Shown one piece after another: positions 30,026-40,243 of a stretch of DNA of 64,000 nt; position 1 is the first letter of the stretch, and the number at the start of each line of letters is the position of its first letter. The stretch is from positions 744,001 to 808,000 of the forward strand of contig JAHDVF020000457.1 in NCBI GenBank assembly GCA_022606425.2, written 5' to 3'. The notes under the pieces are model-generated. The model had not been told where the DNA came from. It saw only the letters and a program-made list of their open reading frames with translations, and ran no database searches. The position numbers were made by a program, and so were the translations under genes. This DNA is from Lepidostoma basale (lineage: Eukaryota; Arthropoda; Insecta; Trichoptera; Lepidostomatidae).

Positions 30026-30694
30026 TTTAGTACAATTTTAAATAAATCTTAAGACATCTTTGAAAAAAAGCAGTTTTTAGTAACACGTCTGTTTTCAAAC
30101 ACCGCCATATTATTTGACGCAACAAAACGATACACATAAACATATATTCGTTTCTTTGTGTGCCACTTTCTTTGATATTATGGCAATCAAGAGCTGTGCA
30201 ACATCCCGCTGTGTTGTAAGTTGCTAAATAAAATATTTTATTCGGTGTGAGGCCGGCTTTAGTGGCGTACAATGGAGTCGGCTACACATTATAGGCTCAT
30301 AGTAACGCTTTCTCGCAGGCCGAGCTTACATGAGAGCGACTTCATGTCAAACATTACGACATGTAATCGAATCAGAAGAACTAACTTAATAAGTAAAAGT
30401 CTCCTTCCTATTAAGATAAAGCATTTTATTCGAAGAAAATTTACTATCCACCCTACTTCCTTCATATGTCAGGAAACTTTATGACCCTTTCTGTAAGTAC
30501 ACTACGTGTGCACGTGCCTAAGAAAGTACTGTTATTAGTTGTGTTTTGTTAATTAAAGATAGTTAAGATTGCTGATTCGCATACCAAATATATGAACGAC
30601 TGTGAAACAACTCTTATGATTTTTTTTAAATTGCTATCTTTATAATGACGAGATTCTCGGTTTAAGTACGCTACTGTCTTCTAATAAAAAATAT
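30026..30694. other. No gene seen
   Basis: Contains the small repeat shared with 28010 (at about 30250-30290). Otherwise unrecognised. Confidence 0.4.
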
Positions 30695-30835
30695 AAAAAC
30701 TAACTAACTAACTAACTAACCATCACGTTATTTCCCCGGAGGGGTAGGCAGAGAGGATGGATCGTCACACTGGCCTGTCCTGGCACACCTCTAGGGATTC
30801 CTCTACATTCATACATCGTACCATGCACGCATATA
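30695..30835 (-). mobile_element. LINE-A 3' end
   Basis: AACTAACTAACTAACTAACC (reverse of the tail), CATCACGTTATTTCCCCGG and the reverse of the CMNVEE/QDRPVW region. Well-preserved 140 bp, truncated upstream. Confidence 0.85.
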
Positions 30836-31484
30836 TAAATATAAATATGTCTTATTTTTAAAAGTATCTCCGTAGCAAAATCTGTTTTAAAATACAGATC
30901 ATATTGTAATTATAAACGAATTGGGACGTGTTATTCTGTAATGTTTATAATTTTTAATAAATTGAATCTTGTATAAACAAATAACAAGATCTACAATAAT
31001 AATAAGAAGAAGTAATTCTAACATGATACCCGTATAATAAATCATCTATAAAAGGGATAAAAACAAAAAAAAAAAAAAAATACATTTTATTTACGTAGTA
31101 ATCTATGATTCTCAGTTTTATGAATTTTAAAAATGTTTTATTTTTCATTTCATTCTACAGATCGTATTATAAAGTAAAAAGTGAATAATTTTACTTAACT
31201 ATTTTTTATAATTGTTTTTGTAATTTTTCTGAATCTTATCTGAGTTTAAAATTGTTTTTTTTTTGTATTCTGTAGTCATAAGCGAATTGGTAATGTACTG
31301 TTATGTTTATGATTTAAAAAAAAAAACTGAAATTGAAATTGAATATTTAAACAAATGAAATTAAAGTGATATGGAATTGATTTCAGATGCAAATTATTGG
31401 TGTTGTCATATGTGCCTTAGTGCCTTCTTACTATATTTTTAAAACAATTACTTATTATCTTCTTCTTCATCTTCATTATCAAAT
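30836..31484. other. No gene seen
   Basis: Very AT-rich with A- and T-runs. Confidence 0.4.
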
Positions 31485-31605
31485 GTCTACATTTAATAAT
31501 GCCTTAGACAGGCGAAACGTGTCATTCACATAAATTATAATCAATAATAATTTCGTTTTAATTATTAAATATGGAGTTTTACATAATTGTTCAAGAAACA
31601 ATAAA
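31485..31605 (+). mobile_element. PLE module, family 3, one half
   Basis: AATGCCTTAGACAGGCGAAA then CGTGTCATTCAC and the arm TTAAATATGGAGTTTTACAT; colinear with the right half of 32085-32350. Confidence 0.6.
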
Positions 31606-32084
31606 TATATTATTTCATTACTTTACACTACTAAACATTGTACTAATGATTTAATTTTCAATTCTGCGAGTAACAACTATGAAGGTTATTTCCAATAGAA
31701 AATACTATTCAATCTACGAAATGAATAGAAACTATGGATACATCTGTTCTCTGTACATTCAAGCTTTTATCTAGTCGGAATATTTGAAATCTATTGAGAA
31801 TAAATGTCTCTCTGTGCTTCAAAGTGCTCCATTGCAGAGAGTCCACAGAACCAATGGACAAGAAAATGCGGAGATGCAAATCTAATACGGAATACCAAAT
31901 ATAATGCACATTCTTAGAACTGCAATCCCCCGTGTTTGTTGCAAGTCTTTTGTTGTGTATAATTACATCAATATATGTTACTGCTTTCAGCCTGCAAAAT
32001 TACAAGTAAACCATCACTCCATATTAATTATAAGGATTGTTATTGCGAATGATAACGTCCATTACATTTTATTATAAACAGGTT
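31606..32084. other. No gene seen
   Basis: AT-rich; nothing recognised. Confidence 0.4.
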
Positions 32085-32350
32085 TCCCCTTATTTATTGT
32101 TTATTGAACAATGATGTAAAACTCCACATAAAATAATTAATACGAATGTAAACGTTGGTTTTCTAGAAATTTTATTATATTTTATAGGAATGACATGTTT
32201 CGCCCTTCTAAGGCATTATTTGATAGCCTTAGAAGGGTGAAATATGTCATTCCAATAAAATATAATAAAACTTCTAGATAACAAATATTTCCATTCGAAT
32301 TCATGATTTAATATTGAGTTAAATATCACTGTTTAAGAAATAATAAGTAG
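32085..32350. mobile_element. PLE palindrome, family 3, near complete
   Basis: Two arms of about 130 bp are inverted around TTATTTGATAG (about 32217): the centre has GGAATGACATGTTTCGCCC (32187-32205) facing GGGTGAAATATGTCATTCC (32236-32254), and the outer arms pair TTGAACAATGATGTAAAACTC with the sequence near 32320. GAAACATGTCATTCC corresponds to the GAAA, stem III and cleavage side of the hammerhead-like modules; the CTGA box is replaced by CTTAGAA. Confidence 0.65.
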
Positions 32351-32389
32351 GAATGTTTCTAAAAAAAAATTAAATACTTAATTATTATA

Positions 32390-32590
32390 AAAACTAACTG
32401 GTTTCGCTCCCACGGAATCTTTGTCAGGGTTACAGGTTAAGGAAACTGAAATTTGTCTTGTAACCCTGACTATACAGCAGTTTATCTTTCAACCCTGATT
32501 AAACCGCAGTTTATCTTGTAACCCTGATGAACCTCCGGCAGGAGCGAAACCGGTTAATTTTGACAATATTAGTGTGAAAACTAGTAATAG
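32390..32590. mobile_element. PLE module, family 4, inverted pair
   Basis: Minus core at 32396-32430 (CTGACAA, stem around GTG, GAAACCAG) faces a plus core at 32524-32555. Between them, TAACCCTGA is repeated three times (about 32461, 32490 and 32520), the start of the core duplicated without its stem. Confidence 0.65.
32524..32555 (+). ncRNA. Hammerhead-ribozyme-like core
   Basis: Exact CTGATGA 32524-32530, stem II CTCC/GGAG 32533-32536 and 32541-32544 with a GGCA loop, GAAA 32546-32549, self-complementary CCGG 32550-32553, then TT. A C-C mismatch closes stem II and one extra A precedes it. Stem I pairing is poor, so activity as found is doubtful. Confidence 0.45.
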
Positions 32591-32775
32591 TTTTTTTAAT
32601 TATTTGTAATAATGCCACGCCAAAAATTAAGTGGACCGTTTCCCTAAAAATAATGAACCCGCCATGGTTTGAAGGTATAATAACTCAATAGCAAATGTTT
32701 CCTAAGTTACAACAATCATACTAAACATCTAATCTAGTGAACCATAGAGTAGATGATTTTATTTGATTTGCAAAT
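32591..32775. other. Spacer
   Basis: Nothing recognised. Confidence 0.3.
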
Positions 32776-32992
32776 AACATATCGTCGCCCCAGAGCAATA
32801 GTGAGATAAACCAGTGTCATCTTGACAATATAACAAGCCGTAATGTTCCTTCGATATTGTTTATGGTTTGTAAAACAAATAAGTGCAAGGCTTCCACCAA
32901 GTCAAACCATAAACAATATCAAAGGAACATTACGGCTTGTTATATTGTCAAGATGGCACTGGTTTATCTCACTATTGCTCTGCGGCGACGAC
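32776..32992. repeat. Near-perfect inverted repeat (foldback hairpin)
   Basis: Arms of about 95 bp (32776-32872 and 32909-32992) are complementary with about three mismatches by eye (for example CCCCAGAGC against GCTCTGCGG). The loop is about 35 nt. The arms are not AT-only (CAAGCCGTAATGTTCC). It could be a young foldback MITE or a tail-to-tail duplication. If transcribed, it would form a long dsRNA hairpin. Confidence 0.85.
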
Positions 32993-33359
32993 ATATAAGA
33001 TCAGTTAAAATGGATCTCATTAAATAGCACCATTCTCCAAGTCGCTATGTAGTAATATAATATGCGGCTGTAAAATATGTCTTCTTGTTAAGCCTCCTTG
33101 CTTCTACTGCTAGATAGAGACATTTTCTATTTTTCCTACCACATCCAGGTCGTCCCATCTATCTGGGCAATGCCACCAGTCCATTTTTTAGGTGGCCTCC
33201 TGACACCTCTTTGTATTGTCCAAGGCCTTACTTACATATATTTTAAAACGATTGAATCAAATATTTTATCGCACTGCGGGATGGATTTATTCAATTTCAT
33301 TAACAATGTTAAAGTGGCAAGATCTCTCAACGTTTAGTTTTCATAATATTTTTTTAAAT

Positions 33360-33455
33360 GTCACATCGAAGTTCTCGGATTCGATTGCCGTCAATGGCAG
33401 TGTGATTGTCACACTATTTTTGGTCTGGTGTAGAATTCACATGACAATAAACGGT
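33360..33455 (+). mobile_element. SINE fragment
   Basis: GATTCGATTGCCGTCAATGG, GTGTGATTGTCACAC and GGTCTGGTGTAGAATTC match the B-box region and body of the 1340 SINE. Both ends are missing. Confidence 0.7.
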
Positions 33456-33505
33456 GCCCTGTCTGGCTATATGTCCAGCCCTTTGCCACTTCAATTTATC
33501 CTTAC

Positions 33506-33982
33506 CAGGGGTGGGGAACCTTTTTGAGCCTGAGTGCCAAAAATGATTTTTTCAATATAATAATATGTCGCGTGCCACATGCTATGGAAATAAAAATGCA
33601 TCAAATGTTTTTATTAAAACAAAGCATTAATACACAAAAAAATTAAGTACTTATTAATGGCAAAATAGAAGAAATAATAAAAAATAGACTTAACCAAAAA
33701 AAAATGTAGTACCCTCAAAACTTCATAATTAGTGAGATTTTGGTTGTTGGATGCTAGATGCCAATATTTTTAGATTGGGTTCATAGCTCGTAGATTTTAA
33801 TAGAATACGTTTCCGTCGTTTGTGAAATTATTTGTGAACGAAGAAAATACACATGGCTATTTAAATATGGTTTATACTATTTCTAAAACTTTTTTGAATA
33901 TTTTGTATAATCACTTTTATTTTTTTCTCTAATCGTCTCGCGTGCCACCTGTGGCACGCGTGCCATAGGTTGGCCATCCCTG
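33506..33982. mobile_element. Non-autonomous hAT element, 477 bp
   Basis: Starts CAGGGGTGGGGAACCTTTTT and ends GGTTGGCCATCCCTG (inverted, imperfect). It is flanked by 8-mers ATCCTTAC (33498-33505) and ATCTATAC (33983-33990), which differ at two positions. The interrupted LINE supports ATCTATAC as the target. GTGCCA.. motifs occur near both ends. No transposase frame. CAG/CTG-type termini with an 8-bp duplication are diagnostic of hAT. Confidence 0.88.
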
Positions 33983-34060
33983 ATCTATACGATCCATGAT
34001 GTCGGGAACTTTGGTACGACATCTAATTGTTCATTTTGTATTTTATCTCTTAGACTCACA

Positions 34061-34164
34061 GCAAAAAGTATCCACAAATTAAAATGCACACAACGAACAT
34101 TAAAGAAAAATATACGTAAGTATACTTATAATAATTCGAATGGTAGCTTATTATTTTATCAATC
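34061..34164. other. Spacer
   Basis: Nothing recognised. Confidence 0.3.
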
Positions 34165-34520
34165 TTCTTCTTCTTCTTCATTAACAGCCGTTGTCGTCCA
34201 CTACTGGACATAGGCTTCCCACATACTTCTCCATGTATGACATGTCATACGGGGGGTGGTTGGCATTACAACGCCACGCTTGCCAGACGGGTTGGCAAGG
34301 TGTCCTTCCAAATTAGCCTATGCATCAATATTATCCACCGAGGTTAATTACTCGATCTCTAACATTTCGCATAGTTTCCAGGGGAGACCAAAGTCGAGGA
34401 GGTGTGGATAGGTACTTGGGATCAGACCAATCCTCCAGCGTAGCATGGCCATTACCACGGTGATGACCATGCACCGCTCGAAGAGTCAATAGGATCTCCC
34501 TTACTCCCCAACTATCGATC
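34165..34520 (-). mobile_element. LINE 3' region
   Basis: The plus strand opens with TCTTCTTCTTCTTC (reverse of a GAA tail) and GTCGTCCACTACTGGACATA, the reverse of a common LINE terminus. Upstream on the minus strand, VREILLTLRAVHGHHRGNGH and HATLEDWSDPKYLSTPP-like text reads open for 63 residues. 5'-truncated. Clade not assigned. Confidence 0.65.
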
Positions 34521-35019
34521 AACTCGGGCGAATTATATTGTGTATAAAACTGTAGATTTTTTTTTTAAATAAAAATGTGTACAAGAGAAGTTAAATAAAA
34601 ATATTCTGGGACTAACTTGAAAACAAGCATACTCATATTGCCCTAATTAAAACGGAAACAAAATCTCGACACTTCAAAATATTCCGCGCACCGTTCCCAA
34701 GAATGGCTTCCATTGTTTACATTTACACGACTATAGAATAAATCGCGTGCCGAAATATACCGCCGTAACGAGATTTCAATTTCAATGAGCCCTCTAACTG
34801 CTAAACCTCTCTTGAAAACTCTGCCAGTGGAATGCGGAATCTGAAGTGAGATACAAGTCCCGCTGTTCGGAATTTTCTTATATATTTTATACACAGAACG
34901 ATATCACTTTGCACTTTGAAGGGAATGTGGTGATTTTTATTTTCATTTATCACGCAAGATCGTGAAGATTTACAACTATATTTTTGTATGGACATCTGTT
35001 TTAAAATGGAATGGAATCA
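34521..35019. other. Unrecognised, moderately complex sequence
   Basis: 34640-34900 is more balanced in composition than its surroundings, and overlapping minus frames of 64-83 residues are open, but no domain, splice context or family is recognisable. Possible unique host sequence. Confidence 0.35.
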
Positions 35020-35425
35020 TCAAGGAGGCTAAAACTCTTCAAGAGTTGTATGGCCATAGGAAGTAGTAAGTAATGAAAAACTCCAGGTGTTTATAAATAG
35101 GTGCCTTCAAGATCTGTTGGCCCCAAACAGTGTCAAATGCCGTTCTCTGGACCATGGCCGGCGAAAACCAATCATAGAACAAGTCGCTAGACGCAAATGG
35201 CTGTGAATCGGTCACACCCTGAGATGGAACCCAGCCTGCATCGCTCAGGGCGCACTAGACTGGTCCCCTATGGGGGGGAAGAGGAAGCGAGGTAGACCTA
35301 GAGCTACCTGGAAAAAGCCCTGCAAGACGAGGTCAAAGCAGCAGGCCTCACTTTGGATGATGTTAGGCATTAGGCATGCGATAGAGTCGGACAGAGACGT
35401 TTCTTTTGAGATGTGACAGGACAAG
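35020..35425 (+). mobile_element. LINE RT C-terminal fragment
   Basis: Reads FVNRCLQDLLAP-like, then IEQVARRKW, IGHTLRRNPACIAQRALDWS, GRPRATWKKALQDEVKAAGL and a CDRVGQRRFL end with frameshifts. The WIGHTLRR...GRPR.TW order is a frequent LINE C-terminus in invertebrates, distinct from LINE-A to D. Confidence 0.8.
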
Positions 35426-35494
35426 AAGAAAAAGAAGGTCGCGTAATGTTTTTTTTTTTTACAAAAGTTTTTAAAATTTTCACTGTTGCTTAAA

Positions 35495-35525
35495 AAAACG
35501 CATGCCGCGGGATTTGAACCAGAGA
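35495..35525 (-). other. tRNA-like B-box fragment
   Basis: The reverse complement contains GGTTCAAATCCCGCGG, a T-arm/B-box-like sequence. No cloverleaf can be drawn. Probably the remains of a tRNA-derived SINE. Confidence 0.4.
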
Positions 35526-35830
35526 TCAAATCAAATCAGTTTATTAACTCAAAAGACATTACAAAGAGCAAAATGTTTAAGGCATCTATTGAGTACAGGT
35601 AAAATATTATAAAAATATAATACAACATAGTACCAGGAAGGCATTAGAGATGGTTTGACATTAGGAAGACAAGATACTTTCTAAAGTCAAGAGTATTTGT
35701 CTCCTGAACGTACCTTCACTAATATGAAAGACGTCGAATCCGAGGAGACCGCGTTCAGCAGACTAATTGCTCTTCCCACGGGTGTCACCAGAGGCAGATT
35801 GGTTCTGGTGGCCAGTAGGTAAAACAAGAT
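35526..35830 (-). mobile_element. CR1/jockey-like 3' end
   Basis: Reverse of the (TTTGA)n tail (AAATCAAATCAGTTTATTAA), 3' UTR and the coding end NAVSSDSTSFIL/EIDVF-like, then TNLPLVTPVGRAISLLNAV further in. About 300 bp, colinear with 16125-16376 and extending further upstream. Confidence 0.8.
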
Positions 35831-35930
35831 CAGCCAATTAGCGAGGTAGAGAAGGCAAACTATGGATACTAGTGACGAAATTTAAATTTAAACTGGTAAA
35901 ATATATTTTTAAATTAATTTAAACAGCTGA

Positions 35931-36070
35931 CAAAACTCTCCATATAAACGAAAAACTTATTATAACACATGATGATGCCAACATTGGTTGGCGAAACAGC
36001 TGTCGTAAAAAATATGTATTTGATACTATAGCAGCGTTTTAAATTTTACAGTAAAACATGATAATCGAAA
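35931..36070 (+). mobile_element. PLE module, family 1
   Basis: At 35964-36005: TGATGA, stem GCCAAC/GTTGGC, exact GAAA, CAGCTG and TC. The C of CTGATGA is A. The perfect but altered stem II (compare GTCAAC/GTTGAC at 12953) suggests that pairing was maintained while the sequence changed. Confidence 0.6.
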
Positions 36071-36279
36071 GACGTCGCCTTATTTAACCTACATTGTGCG
36101 GTTAGCTTGTAAAAATGTGCTTGTGAACTGCAGTTGGTTACATTTACAGATCAGACAGATAGTCCCGGTTATCATAATAATATTTAGAAATTAGATTATT
36201 AGATGGTGCTAGTACAGATTGAATAAAAATATGTGAAGTGTTCCTCGACATAGTAGCATATATATTTACATCTTTCAAA
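36071..36279. other. Spacer
   Basis: Nothing recognised. Confidence 0.3.
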
Positions 36280-36520
36280 AAATTGTCAGACGTGGTGGTT
36301 GTAAGAAGGGCGGAATGGGGAATGTTGTATTACATAAAGTGATCGCTTAACCCAACCAATGACAGGTCATAAGTCCTGTAAACGCCTCGACCACCATATA
36401 TAATATTGTTTCCAAACAATTTACATCTTCGTCTCTATTGGGATACAATCAATCCTTAAATGATTAACCCGCAATGGGTAAAACCCAGTATTTGTCTACT
36501 AGTATTTGTATACATTCAAA
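36280..36520. mobile_element. MITE-like element, copy 2
   Basis: Same body as 22110-22270 and an inverted right end (ACCCGCAATGGGTAAAACCC, TGTATACATTCAAAAT). Left end missing. Confidence 0.65.
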
Positions 36521-37434
36521 ATCTTGAAATTATGAATAGGTTAAAAGGTTTATATAAAAAAAAAACATTCAAATAACAAACGAGCTGCAAATGTAGTCCT
36601 TTACAGTTCAAAATCATTTTTCGGACTGCAAATGTAGCCAGCCGCACTATAGGGGTTAATGATCACATTTTCTCTGCGACCCGCGGCGAAACCAAATATC
36701 GATTGATAATGAAATAGCCCTCCCTAGTCTAGTCTTGCGCTCATTTGATGAGTGGATACATATTTTGTAACTTCAATTTTATGCGCCATAAAAATAAAAT
36801 GTATCGTAAACGAATTATTATCTCCTGGCAATTCTGTTTTATTACTCTTTGCAGCGAAAAGAGATTATGGGGGATCACTTCAAATATCTAAAATTAAAAA
36901 AGTATTGTTTTGAGATTAAAGTTTTATATTTTAAGGTCCATTAAAAGATAATTTTTAGTGTCACGCTCTTGTTTATTGGTCTCCTGAGTGCTTTACCAAC
37001 GAGCCAAGATATGTGATTAAAATATTAAATCTGATCAAGGGCCACATAGGACAATGTGAGGTATCACTGCGGGCCGCATAATTATGGATTAGATTTATGT
37101 ACATTACCAAGAACTATATTTTATTCCAATCTGTTTGGACATGTAAAAGCCTTTGCTCTACAAAAGGTGAAATAGAAACGGTAAGCGTGGTTAAAAGTTC
37201 AAGTTTTTGCGTGATCTGCCATCTTGGACTAAAAGTTCATAAATTAGGTTTTATAAATAAAGATCAAACAGTTGACTCTTTGACTAAAATGTGTAAGTCA
37301 ATTAAAAAGGGGAAAAAATAATTTAGAAATCTCCACTAAGTCTGTTTATCCGCTCAAGAGTATCAGTCATAACATCCCAGTTGCGTGATATTCACGTGCA
37401 CGGTAAGCGCACCCATTTTAGTACACGGCGCGGA
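36521..37434. other. No gene supported; tRNA-like scrap and a 74-aa frame
   Basis: 36975-37015 on the minus strand reads GGCTCGTTGGTAAAGCACTC, an A-box-like tRNA D-arm sequence, probably SINE-derived. A 74-residue plus frame (37097-37321: MYITKNYILFQSVW start, MCKSIKKGKK end) has a non-repetitive composition and a Cys-containing FCVICHLGLKV segment, but no recognised family and no visible splice or promoter context. Confidence 0.35.
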
Positions 37435-38045
37435 TCCAACTAACTAACCATCACGCCATTTCCCCGGAGGGGTAGGCAGAGGGGATGGATCGCCACAATG
37501 GCCTGTCCTGGCATACCTCTCGGGATTCCTCTACATTCATACATCGTACCATGCACGCTCGTCGATTATTCCGACTTCGAATGTGGCCGCCTTTTAGTAA
37601 TTGATTAATTTGGTCATGCCATGTTTTCCTCGGTATTCCTCGGCTTCTTTTCCCACTCACGCTGCTTGCGTATAACTTTTTAACCATTATACTCTCATCC
37701 ATTTGTTCCATATGTCCAAACCATCTCAGGGATCCTTTTTTAATTTTATTCATGATGCAGTCGTCTGCCTTACATTTCTTTCTTATTTCATCGTTCGGTA
37801 TTCTATCATACAACGTTTTCCCACACATTCTTCTTAGTGATCTCATTTCCGTTTTTCTACTGCCTTCTTTTGCCAGCTCCAAGCTTCACTTCCATACATG
37901 AGGGTTGGCACTAGAATTCCATTGTGTACTTCCATCTTTGCTTCTGTGGATATACTTCTTTTTGCAGTAATGACTTAGAGTGCGCCATTTATTTTATTCC
38001 CAGCACCAACCCTTCATTCGATGTCTTTCTCCATTTTTCCGTCTC
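37435..38045 (-). mobile_element. LINE-A copy, 5'-truncated
   Basis: From the reversed tail (AACTAACTAACC) through an open frame 37451-37882 of 143 residues (EMRSLRRMCGKTLYDRIPND, GSLRWFGHMEQMDESIMVKK, GIPRKTWHDQINQLL, and the terminal IPSAYPSGEMA). It then continues upstream, frameshifted, into the GVLVPTLMYGSEAWSW and RVGAGNKING regions to about 38045. It is one of the least damaged copies. Confidence 0.88.
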
Positions 38046-38495
38046 CTGCAATGAAGTGTAATGAGAACAATATGAACTGGAAACTACGACTTTCAAAATA
38101 CCCTAGTGGCTTACCAAGAACCAGCAAAGATGTTAAAAGACTTTGTTGCAAACCAGTACCTTAGGATTGAAACTAAAGAAAAAATAAGTAGTTTGTTTTT
38201 TTTGTTTATATTTTAATAAATAATTAATAACTTTTAAAGCACCTATTTACAAATATACATATGTATATCATTTTAATTTTCAAAAACGTATTTCACAAAA
38301 TAATAATTTTGATAATTGATATTTTCTTGGCAGTATCGTGAAGTTAAAAAAAACATGATTTTTATTCTAGTTCCAAAAGTTTTTGACAGCTCACCGTCTA
38401 CTATTGGTTGCCAAAAACTTGTCGGAACTATAAAGAGGAATAATTAAAATTATATTATATATAAGTAAGATCTATATACCAATTGCAAAACGAAA
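38046..38495. other. Unrecognised; short hairpin at 38370-38432
   Basis: AGTTCCAAAAGTTTTTGAC faces GCCAAAAACTTGTCGGAACT, a stem of about 19 bp with a 24-nt loop. A short coding-like stretch (LVAYQEPAKMLKDFVANQYL, about 38105-38165) is open but unidentified. Confidence 0.4.
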
Positions 38496-38561
38496 ATTAA
38501 GGTTGACAATGAACTGTCTAGGGAAATTCCTGCAAGCAATGGTATAAGACAGGGAGATAGT

Positions 38562-39080
38562 TTGATTCCCTTTCTGTTCAATCTTATTATGGACGAAATC
38601 ATAGAAGAGGTAGCTGGGCTGGGACTAGGTTATAAAATGGGCAGTAAAACTGTGAACGTCAATGCAGACGATGCTGCATTAATATCAGAGTCTGAAGATG
38701 ACCTGCAAAGAATGTTGTACAAATTCCACACAGTATCACAAAGGCTAAATATGGCTATATCAGTCAACAAAACAAAAAGTCTCACTATATCTAGGCAACC
38801 TATAAGATGTAAGCTGACTGTTGATGATATACCTGTGGAGCAAGTGATGAGTTTCAGGTATTTGGGAGTGGAGATCTGCAGCCAAAGTTCAAACCTTTAT
38901 ACCGAAGTACGTGAACAAGTCAGTAAAGCCTCTGCCGTGTCAGGATGCCTGAAGAATCTGGTCTTTATAAGGTTCCCACCACCACCCGAGACTGTTATAG
39001 GACGCAGCGACGCCCTTTCGTCAGTCTCGCTGCACTATCTAGGCCTGTTCCTTGTCCATCCGGGACTTACGTTAATTTAA
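38562..39080 (+). pseudogene. LINE-C reverse transcriptase palm fragment
   Basis: GIRQGDSLIPFLFNLIMDEI begins just upstream (RT domain 4 signature RQGD). The catalytic motif reads NADD instead of YADD (VNVNADDAALISESEDDLQ, residues about 34-37), which would abolish or impair polymerase activity. Then MAISVNKTKSLTISRQP and MSFRYLGVEICSQS follow. Host LINE coding ends at the insertion (38964); the remaining residues to 39080 come from the inserted R1-like sequence. The copy is also 5'-truncated, so it is dead. Confidence 0.75.
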
Positions 39081-39309
39081 TTTAGCCTTTTCTTGTCATC
39101 AATCAAAAGGGTGACAGACCACATTTAATCTATTATTTTAACCTTATATATCTCCCGCGCGGCCTCACATCTCTTTATTATGAAATAAAATCAGAAGTAA
39201 ATATTATATAAAGCACACCTTAAATTAGTAAAAAAAAAAAAAAACAACACATTAAAATGATATAAAACACACATTAATTCACAATACTGGACGATTAATA
39301 CAATTAACA
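38965..39309 (-). mobile_element. R1-like LINE 3' end with 13-bp TSD
   Basis: AAGAATCTGGTCT is present at 38952-38964 and 39310-39322. The insert reads GGTTCCCACCACCACCCGAG on the plus strand, the reverse of the family 3' end at 27545, and extends 345 bp. No tail beyond the terminal AAGG-like residues. The clean duplication defines the element's 3' boundary precisely. Confidence 0.85.
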
Positions 39310-39740
39310 AAGAATCTGGTCTGGAAGAACAAGCACATGCGTATCGACAGCAAGATCAGAATCTATAAAACATGCGTGCGACCTATCATGACGTACGCTG
39401 TAGAGATGCGGGCTGACACTGTGCGAACCAAGGGACTACTAAGAACATCGGAGATGAAGGTCCTAAGATCAATTACTGGAAAAACCCTCCGAGATCGTGT
39501 CCGCAGCGTAGACATAAGAAAAACCTGCGAAATAGAGGATATCGTTCAGTGGAGTAGATCCAGAAGAAGATACAGACAGACAGACTCGCATATACAGCCG
39601 CTAATGAAATCCCCTCCGGACACCGCCCACCTGGAAGACCGCCTAAAAGGTGGAGGGACAGCTGGATCTCATCATCCGACGAGATATGATTTCTGTGTCA
39701 CAGATCGTCAGATCTATTAAAAGAAGAAGAAGAAGAAGAA

Positions 39741-40243
39741 TATAATATTTAAATTTCAAAATACAAATACTTTTGTTTTTATCTTGATTATTTGATATCA
39801 ACAGCTTGAGAATATTGGCACCTCTTGCTGTAAGCAGCAGATACTCGTATTGATGAATCCCTTTACCACCGAGAGCCAATAATGGTAAGACCGACCATGT
39901 GAGAAATTTCCAAGGAGATATCGAATGAACGGCTTACGATTATGGTTTATAGAAAGCTATTTGAGAATATTTTACAAACACTCTTTATTATTTAGCTGCT
40001 ATTGTTTATGCAGACGTTATAGTAATTAATATAATAAAAAGTTTCTTTAAAAGCTTCGTTTTTATTGATTTTCATATTTCACGTTTTTCTGGTTAGTACC
40101 AGAAAAACATGATTGAACAACAAATAACAATGATTGATTGAATTGTTAACATGTATTTATTTCACAAACAAGGCAGCCTCTCATTTAAAATAATAAGTCT
40201 AAAACGTCCAAGTGAAAAAATGGACGACATTTACGTCCCCATT
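39741..40243. other. No gene seen
   Basis: AT-rich; nothing recognised. Confidence 0.4.

Larger units (their letters stand above)
33060..34060 (-). mobile_element. LINE-D fragment broken by a SINE and a hAT element
   Basis: Minus-strand order: SLRDKIQNEQ at about 34060-34030, DIMDRI up to 33983, hAT 33506-33982, then DKLKWQRAGHIARQG at 33500-33455, an insertion 33241-33454 with SINE sequence, and RRPPKKWTGGIAQIDGTTWM at 33240-33130. The pieces read as one LINE after removing the inserts. Confidence 0.75.
38500..39740 (+). mobile_element. LINE-C copy split by an R1-like insertion
   Basis: RT part at 38500-38964 and C-terminal part at 39310-39740 with a (GAA)n tail, interrupted by 38965-39309. 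The joined order is palm, SFRYLGVEI, SGCLKNLVW/KNKHMRIDSK, then the TYAVEMRADTVRTKGL block. The copy is 5'-truncated, with a frame break near the end (RYRQTDSHIQ, where 9588 has RYWRDHVARM). Confidence 0.85.
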
